From NCBI GenBank assembly GCA_002329495.1, contig DCTH01000119.1:2963-12189 (forward strand): 9,227 nt of DNA, given 5' to 3'. Shown piece after piece: positions 1-6,563 of the stretch. Position numbers and translations under genes: made by a program. This stretch comes from Syntrophothermus sp. UBA1445. GTDB taxonomy: Bacteria > Bacillota > Syntrophomonadia > Syntrophomonadales > DTU052. Within the stretch, counting starts at the first letter, position 1. Every line of letters begins with the position of its first letter. Below the pieces are notes generated by a model. The model worked only from the letters and a program-made list of their open reading frames with translations. It made no database searches and was not told the DNA's origin.

Positions 1-471
1 AAGGGTCATTTTCGGCTGGACTTATATTACCGCCTTAAGGTTATTGACATAAAAATACCTTCCTTGCGTGAGAGACGAGACGATATACCGCTGCTGGTTG
101 AACATTTCATTAAAATAATTGGACCCCGGTTGGGAAAGGTGATAACTGATGTTGATAATGAGGCAATGGACGGTTTGTTGGATTACAATTGGCCGGGCAA
201 TGTAAGAGAACTGAACAATGTCATTGAGCGAGCTATCAACCTGGCGGGGGGAAATGTGCTGACGTTAGATATACTGCCCTTTGAGATCAGAACGGGCACC
301 CAGGAATCCCTTCCTCCGTGGGGAAAGAATTTAAACAAGAATGCTGTCGAAGAACGGCTCATCCGCAACTGCCTGCAGAAATATCACGGCAACCGGAATC
401 TGGCGGCCAAAGAATTAGGTATTTCGCGAGCCACCATATTTCGTAAGATCAAGAAATACTCGATTAATTAG
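1..471 (+). CDS. Sigma-54-dependent transcriptional activator, C-terminal part (5' end outside window)
   Basis: This is the C-terminal 156 residues of a bacterial enhancer-binding protein; the reading frame is open to base 1, so the gene starts upstream. The first residues, GHFRLDLYYRL, match the conserved GxFRxDLxxRL segment carrying the arginine finger of sigma-54 AAA+ activators. It is followed by IPSLRERRDDIPLL and by WPGNVRELNNVIERA, the sensor II region. The last ~45 residues (NRNLAAKELGISRATIFRKIKKY) are a Fis-type helix-turn-helix that binds upstream activator sites. Proteins of this family hydrolyse ATP to open sigma-54 promoter complexes. The sensory N-terminal domain is not visible, so the signal is unknown. 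The gene converges on acyl-CoA ligase 1. A sigma-54 promoter lies before abfD about 4 kb away, making abfD a plausible target, which is inference. The family call is near certain; the target is not. Confidence 0.96.
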   Translation, partial: KGHFRLDLYYRLKVIDIKIPSLRERRDDIPLLVEHFIKIIGPRLGKVITDVDNEAMDGLLDYNWPGNVRELNNVIERAINLAGGNVLTLDILPFEIRTGTQESLPPWGKNLNKNAVEERLIRNCLQKYHGNRNLAAKELGISRATIFRKIKKYSIN

Positions 472-474
472 TTC

Positions 475-514
475 CAAAAAAGAGACATGGCCAACTTAGT
501 CAGCTGGCCATGTC
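475..514 (-). terminator. Rho-independent terminator of acyl-CoA ligase 1
   Basis: GACATGGCCA (484-493) and TGGCCATGTC (505-514) are perfect 10-bp inverted arms around an 11-nt loop. Read on the minus strand the stem is followed by TCTTTTTT (476-483), a proper U-tract, 22 nt past the ligase stop codon. On the plus strand no T-run follows, so it serves the regulator gene poorly, although the stem lies between the two convergent genes. Confidence 0.88.
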
Positions 515-535
515 CTGGTATCCTAACAATCCAAA

Positions 536-2215
536 CTAAATCTTTTCACCACGTCGTTCAGCCTCTTCTGCTTTAAGGATCTTGCGCAGGATTTTGCCGG
601 TGCCCCCTTTGGGCAGTTCCTTTCTGAATTCGATGGTTCGAGGGTACTTGTAAACCGACATCTGTTCCCGGGCCCAGGCAACCAACTCCTCTTCGGAGAT
701 CTTCCCCTCCCAATCAGGCCTCAGCACCACGAAGGCCTTGACGTCTTCGCCCCGGTAATCATGAGGAACACCTATTACAGCACATTCGCTTATCGCCGGG
801 TGCTTATAAAGGTATTCTTCTACCTCGGCGGGGAATACACTGTAACCCGAGGCTTTGATCATTTCCTTCAATCGACCACATAGCCAGACGAAGCCGTCCT
901 CATCTATCCTTGCTATATCCCCGGTTTTTACCCAACCGGGAGCCGGAAACGATTCGGCAGTGTCCTCTGGCTTGTTCCAGTATCCTACCGCTACGCTGTT
1001 ATCATGGACCCAGAGCTCGCCTTCCTCTCCCATAGGCATATCCTTGTAATTGTCGGTCGGATCCACAATTCGAATATCGACTCCAGAGAAAGGAAGCCCA
1101 ATGCTTCCAGGTTTGATCCACTTGGGTATCGTCTGAATTACTGTGGATACGGTTTCACTCATTCCGTAGCCCTCCGCCAAACGTATGCCCAGATTAAAAT
1201 ATTTCTGCTGGACAGCTTCCGGCAGAGGTGCACCGCCCATCCAGTACAATCTCCAGGTACTCAAGTCATAATTGGCAGCTTCAGGATGATTTATAAGGGC
1301 GATATTCATGGTAGTAATGGCAATAAAACTGGTGATCTTGTACCTTTCGAAAGCCTTCAAGGCAGTCAGCGGATCAAAACGGGCCAGAACCACAATGGTG
1401 CCGCCTGAATAAACCGGAGAAATCATATGACCGACCATTCCGGTGATATGAAACAGCGGTAATGCCGCCAGGTTAATGTCGTCCACCCGGGCTGCGTTGT
1501 GAGAGTACATGATAGCTTTCCACAAGATGTTCCGGTGTACCAGTATTGCGCCCTTGGGATAACCGGTAGTGCCAGAGGTATACTGAAGCTGAGCCACATC
1601 CTCCAGATCCAGCGGTTCAAGCTGCTCAATGGGATCGGCACTGATAAACTCCTGCCATTTGATGGCACCGGGGCAAGGTGGGTTATCAGCGACGATACCA
1701 TCGGGAACTGGAAGTGTCGGCACTTCCGGCAGGTATTCACCAAGTGAGGTCACTACTACACCGCTCACGGAGGGAACCTGGTCACCGATGCTCTCGAATA
1801 CATGATAAAGTCCATCCTCCATGATAACCACCTTGGCACCGCTATCATTCAATGCATACTGCAGTTCACCCTGCTTAAACATGGGGCTGCCGGGAACCAC
1901 TATAGCCCCGATTGCATGCGCTCCCCAGTAAGAAAAGATAAACTGAGGGCAGTTCTGCATTCCCAGGTAAACCCGGTCTCCCTTTTTAACCCCCAGACGT
2001 CTCAATCCACCTGCAACGTTTAATACCATGTTCTTAAACTCAGTCCAGGTGAATTCGGTTCCGTAGTAGATAATAGCAGGCTTATCCCGGAACTTATAAG
2101 CATTGTAGATCAGGTGTTGAACTATGGGATCCCGACCCATGAAAACGTCTTTGCCCAGGATATAGTCTGTTTCGTAATGCTTCTCCCAAATTCTTTCCAT
2201 TGGCTTAAATTCCAT
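536..2215 (-). CDS. AMP-forming acyl-CoA ligase 1 (ANL superfamily), substrate unknown
   Basis: A complete 559-residue adenylate-forming enzyme that would convert a carboxylic acid, ATP and CoA into acyl-CoA, AMP and PPi in the cytoplasm. Motifs in order: P-loop YTSGTTGYPKG (residues 212-222), ALPLFHITGM (251-260), EGYGMSE (348-354), TGD (431-433), hinge GRLKEMIKASG (447-457) and the C-terminal catalytic lysine K541 in GGTGKILRK. Length fits the medium/long-chain or aryl-acid ligase branch. The ATG at 2215 is chosen because AAAGGAGGG (2223-2231) sits 7 nt upstream; a TTG at 2236 is in frame but lies upstream of that site. The gene stands alone, with about 480 bp before it and its own terminator. 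It differs clearly from ligase 2 (different A5 and hinge sequences), so the two are not a recent duplication. The substrate cannot be read from sequence; 4-hydroxybutyrate, crotonate, or another short or aromatic acid are possible. Confidence 0.95.
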   Translation of the reverse strand: MEFKPMERIWEKHYETDYILGKDVFMGRDPIVQHLIYNAYKFRDKPAIIYYGTEFTWTEFKNMVLNVAGGLRRLGVKKGDRVYLGMQNCPQFIFSYWGAHAIGAIVVPGSPMFKQGELQYALNDSGAKVVIMEDGLYHVFESIGDQVPSVSGVVVTSLGEYLPEVPTLPVPDGIVADNPPCPGAIKWQEFISADPIEQLEPLDLEDVAQLQYTSGTTGYPKGAILVHRNILWKAIMYSHNAARVDDINLAALPLFHITGMVGHMISPVYSGGTIVVLARFDPLTALKAFERYKITSFIAITTMNIALINHPEAANYDLSTWRLYWMGGAPLPEAVQQKYFNLGIRLAEGYGMSETVSTVIQTIPKWIKPGSIGLPFSGVDIRIVDPTDNYKDMPMGEEGELWVHDNSVAVGYWNKPEDTAESFPAPGWVKTGDIARIDEDGFVWLCGRLKEMIKASGYSVFPAEVEEYLYKHPAISECAVIGVPHDYRGEDVKAFVVLRPDWEGKISEEELVAWAREQMSVYKYPRTIEFRKELPKGGTGKILRKILKAEEAERRGEKI

Positions 2216-2689
2216 TATGCCGCCCTCCTTTTGCAATCAAAACTGTGTCCTGTACGTCCATCTGCATATGATTTATTCTTTGAACCCGACAACAACAAAG
2301 AAGCTGACCACCGAAATAGCCATCTCTGCCCCTATGATCATGGGTCTGAACGTCGATTGTTATCTGACATGAAATCATTTGCTACAGAATTTAACAGGAT
2401 TGGTGTAAGGAATGAGCGGCATATATGCTGCAATACATGATTCGCAGGAACAACTTCGAGATGTAATTCGGTTTAATCTGAATCGTTTTTCGTTACCACC
2501 TCCCTTGACTTGATAAAAGTATTCGTTGAAATATTGACACAAACCTCTTTGTTCAGAAAATTTAGTCCATCCAATCTATGTCATCTATTTGCAGCGGCTC
2601 GAATTTCTTACGCTTACTTTTCATTTGAGTAGTATAGGTCCCATTGAACAACCTATTGTTATCTGGAGATTAGTAGTTAAACCTCCATC
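2216..2689. other. Gene-poor gap upstream of acyl-CoA ligase 1
   Basis: About 475 bp without a convincing gene. It must hold the promoter of ligase 1, but no strong -35/-10 pair and no good sigma-54 element was found on the minus strand. It contains short minus-strand open frames only: a 22-codon hydrophobic one at 2273-2341 and a lysine-then-acidic one ending at 2562. Their status is unknown. TCCTGTACG at 2248-2256 recurs at nearly the same distance before the lactonase gene. Confidence 0.6.
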
Positions 2690-2734
2690 TAACAAAAGCA
2701 GGACCATGTGATGATACATTCACATGATCCTGCT
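2690..2734 (-). terminator. Rho-independent terminator of the abfD / CGGCNP-protein operon
   Basis: Arms 2697-2711 and 2720-2734 (AGCAGGACCATGTGA / TCACATGATCCTGCT) pair over 15 positions around an 8-nt loop, with one internal non-Watson-Crick position that is a G-U wobble in the minus-strand RNA. On the minus strand the stem runs into TTTTGTTAG. It lies about 70 nt beyond the stop of the 93-residue gene and closes that operon. Confidence 0.88.
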
Positions 2735-2802
2735 ATTTGGCATTTAGAGTTGCTAAGGTTAAATGTCTCCGGAAATCTGGTAAGGCAGATAAGCCATGCC
2801 GG

Positions 2803-3084
2803 TTATCGCGCTGACCACTTTTCTATCACTTTATCGGCCAGCTTATCCTCCGGGTACTCCCACCCATCAATGGTGGGACCGGCAACCATGATAATATCCT
2901 TTCCGGACGGCACCTCGGCACAAGCTATACTACAACCATTGACAACCAGGACAACGTCACAGTCATTAAAATCGAAGTATTCATAGCTCACATCATCAGG
3001 CAGTTGCTGCATGACCTGTTTCACCAATCGTTTCCTGTTTATAACCGGGTTACAGCCACCGCAGTACTTTATACCAATCTTCAT
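2803..3084 (-). CDS. Small CGGCNP-motif cysteine protein, function unknown
   Basis: A 93-residue soluble protein with no signal peptide or membrane segment. It starts MKIGIKYCGGCNP and has five cysteines: C8 and C11 in CGGC, C42, and C51 and C55 in NGCSIACAEVP. Hydrophobic strands (KIGIKYC, DVVLVVNG, DIIMVAG) separated by a helix suggest a compact alpha/beta fold. Paired CxxC and CxxxC cysteines suggest a metal, Fe-S or redox thiol role; this is inference and no assigned family is claimed. It resembles in spirit, but is not shown to belong to, the putative metal-binding CGGC domain family. The gene begins 13 nt after abfD stops, with a GGAAGAG-like site inside the end of abfD, so it is co-transcribed and probably translationally coupled. 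That makes a helper role for the [4Fe-4S]/FAD dehydratase attractive (cluster delivery, electron transfer or activation). Confidence 0.85.
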   Translation of the reverse strand: MKIGIKYCGGCNPVINRKRLVKQVMQQLPDDVSYEYFDFNDCDVVLVVNGCSIACAEVPSGKDIIMVAGPTIDGWEYPEDKLADKVIEKWSAR

Positions 3085-3097
3085 AGTACCAGTATTA

Positions 3098-4543
3098 TTA
3101 CTCTTCCTTTTCGCAATCGATCCCGCAAACGTTTTTGGCCAGTTCTTTAAGGCGCTCCAGGTTGGCGTCTCTCAGCAGCATCACTCTCTGGGCCTGCGGT
3201 GAGCCCGCCCCATGCATGGACTCCACCAGGGATGTACCACCGGTGGCATTCTCAATCAGTCGACCCATTTTTATTCTGTCCATCGCCGGCACATTTGCAT
3301 TCCCCTGGAAATACTTCTTTATGATCGGGCCAGTTACGGGATCCTCCAGGTCCTTCTCCGACGGCAGGGTGGCAATGAATCCTCCGGTTATATCATGAGC
3401 CAGACGACAGATTTCATAGTGATAACGAGTTATATTCTGCTTGGTTATATTGGCATAGGTGGTATGGGGGTAATAGTTGCCCGCTGGCAGGGCCCGCGAT
3501 TCGTAACCCGCCGCCAGAGAACTGGCATGCATGGTCTCGTTCATCAGCACCATTTCAATGATTTTGTCCTTGATATGACTGGCCTTAGTTACTCCATTGT
3601 AATCGGCCATAAGGGCAGTGGCCCCAATCAGCACATCAATGACACCGGCTTTACAGGCTCCATAGTTCTGGCGGTGGTAGGTGGCAAAACGTTCTACCAT
3701 CATGCCGACAAATTCCGTTTCCCCGAACATGAAAACCCTTTCCCAGGGCACAAAAGCATCATTAAATACCACCAGGGCTTCACCGCCCACTACCCCGTAA
3801 GTGGGATTACCCTGATCCAATGTCCCCAGTTTGCGCTCATCATTGGTCTGCCGGCCAAATATTAACATAACTCCGGGGGTATCCAGTGGCAGCGCAAAAG
3901 ATACCGCATACTCTTTATCTTCCGGCTTCATGGCTACTGTGGGCATAACCAGTATTTCATGGGAATTGGCGGCTCCAGTCTGATGGGCTTTGGCACCCCG
4001 GACAATGATTCCATCTTCCCTGGTCTCAACCACGTGGACAAACAGATCGGGATCTGGTTGCTTATGTGGGGGAAGGCCCCGATCACCCTTGGGATCCGTC
4101 ATTCCGCCAACAACCATCAAGTCATTCTGTTGTATATATTTAACATAATCACATGCCCGGGCATGATAATTAGTGCCATACTTCTTGTCAATCTCAAAAG
4201 AAACGCTGTAAACAGAATTCATGGCATCCCAGCCTACACAACGCTGGAAACAGGTACCGGTTTTTTGTCCGATAGCTCTTAGGAATTTCGATTTCTTAAC
4301 CATGTCATCCTTGGATTGTTGTATGTGGGTAAAACGGTTGATCTTTTCTCCGGTTAAATTCGAGGTTGCAACCGCTAAATCCATAAACTCCGGATCAAAC
4401 GCCATATCATAGGTCAAGGCAGCAGTATTGATGTGTGGTCGGATATACGGATTATCAACGATGTTTTCAATTCTTTCCCCCATAAAATACAGCTCGGTTT
4501 TCAATTGTCTAAGGCTATCAATGTATTCCTGCCCGGTCTTCAC
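3098..4543 (-). CDS. abfD: 4-hydroxybutyryl-CoA dehydratase / vinylacetyl-CoA delta-isomerase
   Basis: A 481-residue FAD and [4Fe-4S] enzyme that dehydrates 4-hydroxybutyryl-CoA to crotonyl-CoA by a ketyl-radical mechanism and isomerises vinylacetyl-CoA. It belongs to the HpaB/acyl-CoA-dehydrogenase-like flavoprotein fold. The cluster ligands known from Clostridium aminobutyricum (Cys99, Cys103, His292, Cys299) are all present as C98 and C102 (CFQRC), H290 and C297 (YHRQNYGACK). The lysine after the last cysteine (K298) and the ESMHGAGSP loop (from 441) are also kept. This separates it from HpaB-type monooxygenases, which lack the cluster. Translation starts at GTG 4543: an in-frame TGA lies just upstream and AAGGAG (4554-4559) is placed 10 nt before it. 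It is first in a two-gene operon with the CGGCNP protein. A sigma-54-type promoter at 4599-4613 precedes it. Length is normal for the family (about 480-490). Confidence 0.97.
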   Translation of the reverse strand: MKTGQEYIDSLRQLKTELYFMGERIENIVDNPYIRPHINTAALTYDMAFDPEFMDLAVATSNLTGEKINRFTHIQQSKDDMVKKSKFLRAIGQKTGTCFQRCVGWDAMNSVYSVSFEIDKKYGTNYHARACDYVKYIQQNDLMVVGGMTDPKGDRGLPPHKQPDPDLFVHVVETREDGIIVRGAKAHQTGAANSHEILVMPTVAMKPEDKEYAVSFALPLDTPGVMLIFGRQTNDERKLGTLDQGNPTYGVVGGEALVVFNDAFVPWERVFMFGETEFVGMMVERFATYHRQNYGACKAGVIDVLIGATALMADYNGVTKASHIKDKIIEMVLMNETMHASSLAAGYESRALPAGNYYPHTTYANITKQNITRYHYEICRLAHDITGGFIATLPSEKDLEDPVTGPIIKKYFQGNANVPAMDRIKMGRLIENATGGTSLVESMHGAGSPQAQRVMLLRDANLERLKELAKNVCGIDCEKEE

Positions 4544-4553
4544 GAAAGATCAT

Positions 4554-4559
4554 CTCCTT
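4554..4559 (-). promoter_or_regulatory. Ribosome-binding site fixing the GTG start of abfD
   Basis: AAGGAG on the minus strand, 10 nt before GTG 4543. An ATG directly abutting this site is out of frame and an in-frame TGA precedes the GTG, so GTG is the only sensible start. Confidence 0.75.
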
Positions 4560-4598
4560 AAAATCTTGCGAAAATTCTTATATTACATACATTATACC

Positions 4599-4613
4599 GC
4601 AATGGCAGCACCA
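4599..4613 (-). promoter_or_regulatory. Sigma-54 (-24/-12) promoter of abfD
   Basis: The minus strand reads TGGTGCTGCCATTGC. This matches the sigma-54 consensus TGGCAC-N5-TTGC with the invariant GG and GC separated by exactly 10 bp. With -12 near 4599 the transcript would start near 4587, giving a 5' leader of about 44 nt before the GTG. A TATAAT hexamer (4591-4596 on the minus strand) lies just downstream and could be a sigma-70 -10 box, but no good -35 sits 16-18 bp before it. Control by a sigma-54 activator fits the regulator gene at the left edge of the window. Confidence 0.75.
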
Positions 4614-4674
4614 ACCGGCAATTAAATGATTCCCCAGCAAAACCATAATCTAAGATGATTTCATTATCCTGCTC

Positions 4675-4696
4675 AACAACAATTAAAACTGTTGTT
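4675..4696. promoter_or_regulatory. Inverted repeat upstream of abfD, candidate activator-binding site
   Basis: AACAACA and TGTTGTT are perfect 7-bp arms around an 8-bp AT-rich spacer. The centre lies about 98 bp upstream of the predicted sigma-54 start, within the usual range for upstream activator sequences. Binding by the Fis-type HTH regulator is inference. Confidence 0.45.
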
Positions 4697-4717
4697 CCAT
4701 CTTGAGGAAGATACAGC

Positions 4718-4776
4718 CCTTGACCCGACATCAACCCCGGGCGTTTCCGGGGGCAGCCATTTATATCGGGTCAAGG
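4718..4776. repeat. Nested inverted repeat upstream of abfD
   Basis: Outer arms CCTTGACCCGA (4718-4728) and TCGGGTCAAGG (4766-4776) are perfect over 11 bp. Inside is a second perfect stem CCCCGG/CCGGGG (4735-4740 and 4747-4752) with a 6-nt loop. No T-run follows on either strand, so it is not a typical intrinsic terminator. It may be a 3' structure of ligase 2 mRNA, a DNA-level operator, or a small repeat element. Confidence 0.6.
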
Positions 4777-4806
4777 TTACTATATCGGCATGTTTTCGGT
4801 ACCACG

Positions 4807-4876
4807 TTGTTGATCAGTCATACATTACTTGTTAATTAACCCAGGTGTAAGTCATATCCCTGATTGTTGATCAATC
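4807..4876. repeat. Direct repeat TTGTTGATCA(G/A)TC
   Basis: Two 13-bp copies at 4807-4819 and 4864-4876 differ at one base, with starts 57 bp apart; the second contains the palindrome TTGATCAA. A further perfect palindrome GTTAATTAAC lies between them (4830-4839). They sit between ligase 2 and abfD, upstream of the sigma-54 promoter, and share the GTTGTT flavour of the 4675-4696 site. Confidence 0.5.
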
Positions 4877-4886
4877 CGAGCAGAGA

Positions 4887-6503
4887 TTATTTCGGCACAT
4901 AACGCAGTTCTTTCTTCATTACCTTACCATTGGGATTTCTGGGCAGTTCCTTTACAAACTCCACATAGGTAGGAGTTTTGAACTTGGCCATTCTGTCCAT
5001 AACCCAGTCTTTAACCTCTTGCTCGGTAAGGTCAACTCCCTCTTTCGGGACAACCACGGCTTTGGTCAATTCACCATACTTTTCGTCAGGTACCCCGACT
5101 ATGGCGACTTCCAGTATCTTAGGATTGGTGTATAACACATTTTCTACCTCAACACTGAAGATCTTTTCACCACCGCGGTTGATCATGTCTTTAATCCGGT
5201 CTTTGATATAGACAAAGCCTGCTTCGTCTATGGAAGCAACGTCTCCGGTGTGCAGCCAACCGTCAGTAAGCGCTTTGGCCGTTGCTTCTTCATTCCTCCA
5301 GTAACCCGGGGTTACGTTAGGTGACTTAAGCCACAGTTCACCCTCCACATTCGCAGGTAGTTCCTCGCCAGTCTCCGGATCTACGATCTTGGCCTCGGAT
5401 AACGGCTGTGGCCAGCCGATCGTGGCTGAGTTCTTGGACGAATCAGGTGTCATGGTTCCGGGTGAGGAAACCTCAGTGAGTCCATAGGTGTTATGCAGTT
5501 CAATACCCGGAATCCACTCCTGAATCTGGCGTATCGTTTCCGGGGATATAGCGGCACCACCAAAGGCACCAATGCGGAAGTGGCTCAGGTCGTATTTCTT
5601 GGCATCCGGGTGATTCATCATCATTATATAGACGGTCGGCACAGACAGGGTGTGAGTGCAGTGCTTTTCAGCAATCAGTCTTATCATATCTGCGGCGTCC
5701 ATCTTTGGCATAATGACTGATGATCCGCCTGCATACATCAAAGTAATGAGCTGTGCAAAAAGGCCAGTAACATGGAAAAGAGGTACGGCAATGATGCCGC
5801 GGTCCTCAGGGGTAACCCCGTAACCAAAGGTGTAGGTCATGGCCGAATGTACACCATTTATATGGCTGGACATTGATCCCTTGGGCAGCCCGGTGGTACC
5901 TGAGGTGTACACTATCCACGCAATGTCTTCTTCATGCATCGGTACAAAAACATCCTGTGCCGCATCTTTTTCAATTAATGCCTCAAAAGGCTTGGTGCCG
6001 GGTTTGGGGTCTCCCAACAGATAATAATGTTGGCAGGGAAGTTCATCTCTGATCGGTGCTATGGTTGGGTCATAGTATTCAGATTCACTGATCAGGACTC
6101 TGGTTTCAGAGTCAACTAACTGGAATTTCAGTTCTTCCGACTTCAGTTTGTTGTTTAGCGGCAGTACTATCGCTCCGACTCTGAGGGCCCCGAACATACC
6201 AATGACAACTTCAATACAGTTCTTAAACAGCAAACCAACCCGGTCGCCTTTCTTTATACCGGCATCATTGATAAGGGCCGCGGCCAGGTTATTGACCAGC
6301 CTGTCCAATTCGCGGTAAGTTACTTCCCGATCCTCGAAGATGAGGGCTACCTTATCGGGATACTTGGCCACCGTATTCCTAAATAGTTCATTGAGGTCAT
6401 TCGGTCGGTCCTTGTAAACGTAGTTCTCTCTCCCGTGTACTATTTGCTTGGTTATCTTATCGGTAATTTCCTTAGGCCACAGTTTTGTCCCGTCAACGTA
6501 CAT
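4887..6503 (-). CDS. AMP-forming acyl-CoA ligase 2 (ANL superfamily), candidate 4-hydroxybutyrate-CoA ligase
   Basis: A complete 538-residue ANL-family acid-CoA ligase. Motifs: P-loop VYTSGTTGLPKG (198-209), VPLFHVTGLF (240-249), NTYGLTE (338-344), TGD (419-421), hinge DRIKDMINRGGEKIF (435-449) and catalytic lysine K527 in NGKVMKK near the C-terminus. The reaction is acid + ATP + CoA to acyl-CoA + AMP + PPi. The start is set at ATG 6503 because GGGGAGG (6510-6516) lies 6 nt before it; the alternative ATG 6509 abuts the ribosome site and GTG 6518 lies upstream of it. The gene is flanked by the lactonase (111 nt upstream) and abfD (downstream), all in one direction, which is why 4-hydroxybutyrate is the favoured substrate. 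That is inference from context; the motifs do not specify the acid. Confidence 0.95.
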   Translation of the reverse strand: MYVDGTKLWPKEITDKITKQIVHGRENYVYKDRPNDLNELFRNTVAKYPDKVALIFEDREVTYRELDRLVNNLAAALINDAGIKKGDRVGLLFKNCIEVVIGMFGALRVGAIVLPLNNKLKSEELKFQLVDSETRVLISESEYYDPTIAPIRDELPCQHYYLLGDPKPGTKPFEALIEKDAAQDVFVPMHEEDIAWIVYTSGTTGLPKGSMSSHINGVHSAMTYTFGYGVTPEDRGIIAVPLFHVTGLFAQLITLMYAGGSSVIMPKMDAADMIRLIAEKHCTHTLSVPTVYIMMMNHPDAKKYDLSHFRIGAFGGAAISPETIRQIQEWIPGIELHNTYGLTEVSSPGTMTPDSSKNSATIGWPQPLSEAKIVDPETGEELPANVEGELWLKSPNVTPGYWRNEEATAKALTDGWLHTGDVASIDEAGFVYIKDRIKDMINRGGEKIFSVEVENVLYTNPKILEVAIVGVPDEKYGELTKAVVVPKEGVDLTEQEVKDWVMDRMAKFKTPTYVEFVKELPRNPNGKVMKKELRYVPK

Positions 6504-6509
6504 ATTCAT

Positions 6510-6516
6510 CCTCCCC
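6510..6516 (-). promoter_or_regulatory. Ribosome-binding site fixing the start of acyl-CoA ligase 2
   Basis: GGGGAGG on the minus strand, 6 nt before ATG 6503. It excludes the in-frame ATG at 6509 (zero spacing) and the GTG at 6518 (upstream of the site). Confidence 0.75.
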
Positions 6517-6563
6517 ACTGTAAACGAAATACCGCATCATAATAAGGCTATATCGATGGTTGA

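Larger units (their letters stand above)
4544..4886. other. Regulatory intergenic region between acyl-CoA ligase 2 and abfD
   Basis: A 343-bp stretch with no gene. From abfD outward it holds the abfD ribosome site, the sigma-54 element, a 7-bp-arm inverted repeat, a nested hairpin and a pair of direct repeats. No classical stem plus U-tract terminator for ligase 2 was found in it, so read-through from ligase 2 into abfD is possible. Confidence 0.7.

Noticed and set aside
1004..1408. 134-codon plus-strand open frame
   Set aside because: Antisense to acyl-CoA ligase 1 with its intact ANL motifs; no supporting ribosome site or homology seen.
2216..2236. Upstream TTG start extending ligase 1 by seven residues
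   Set aside because: It would place translation initiation upstream of the AAAGGAGGG site, which is ideally spaced for ATG 2215.
2319..2332. Weak sigma-54-like GG-N10-GC on the minus strand before ligase 1
   Set aside because: Spacing is right but TGG is AGG and TTGC is TGGC, so the match is poor compared with the abfD promoter.
2114..2440. 108-codon plus-strand open frame reaching into the gap before ligase 1
   Set aside because: Overlaps the ligase 1 start region antisense, has low-complexity random-like sequence and no good ribosome site.
2534..2562. TTGACA -35-like box on the plus strand
   Set aside because: The -10 position (AAAATT) is poor and no plus-strand gene follows.
3212..3865. 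217-codon plus-strand open frame
   Set aside because: It lies entirely antisense to abfD, whose conserved cluster ligands and motifs prove the minus frame; it has no recognisable domain.
3098..4543. HpaB-type 4-hydroxyphenylacetate 3-monooxygenase instead of AbfD
   Set aside because: All four [4Fe-4S] ligands typical of 4-hydroxybutyryl-CoA dehydratase are present with family spacing; monooxygenases lack them.
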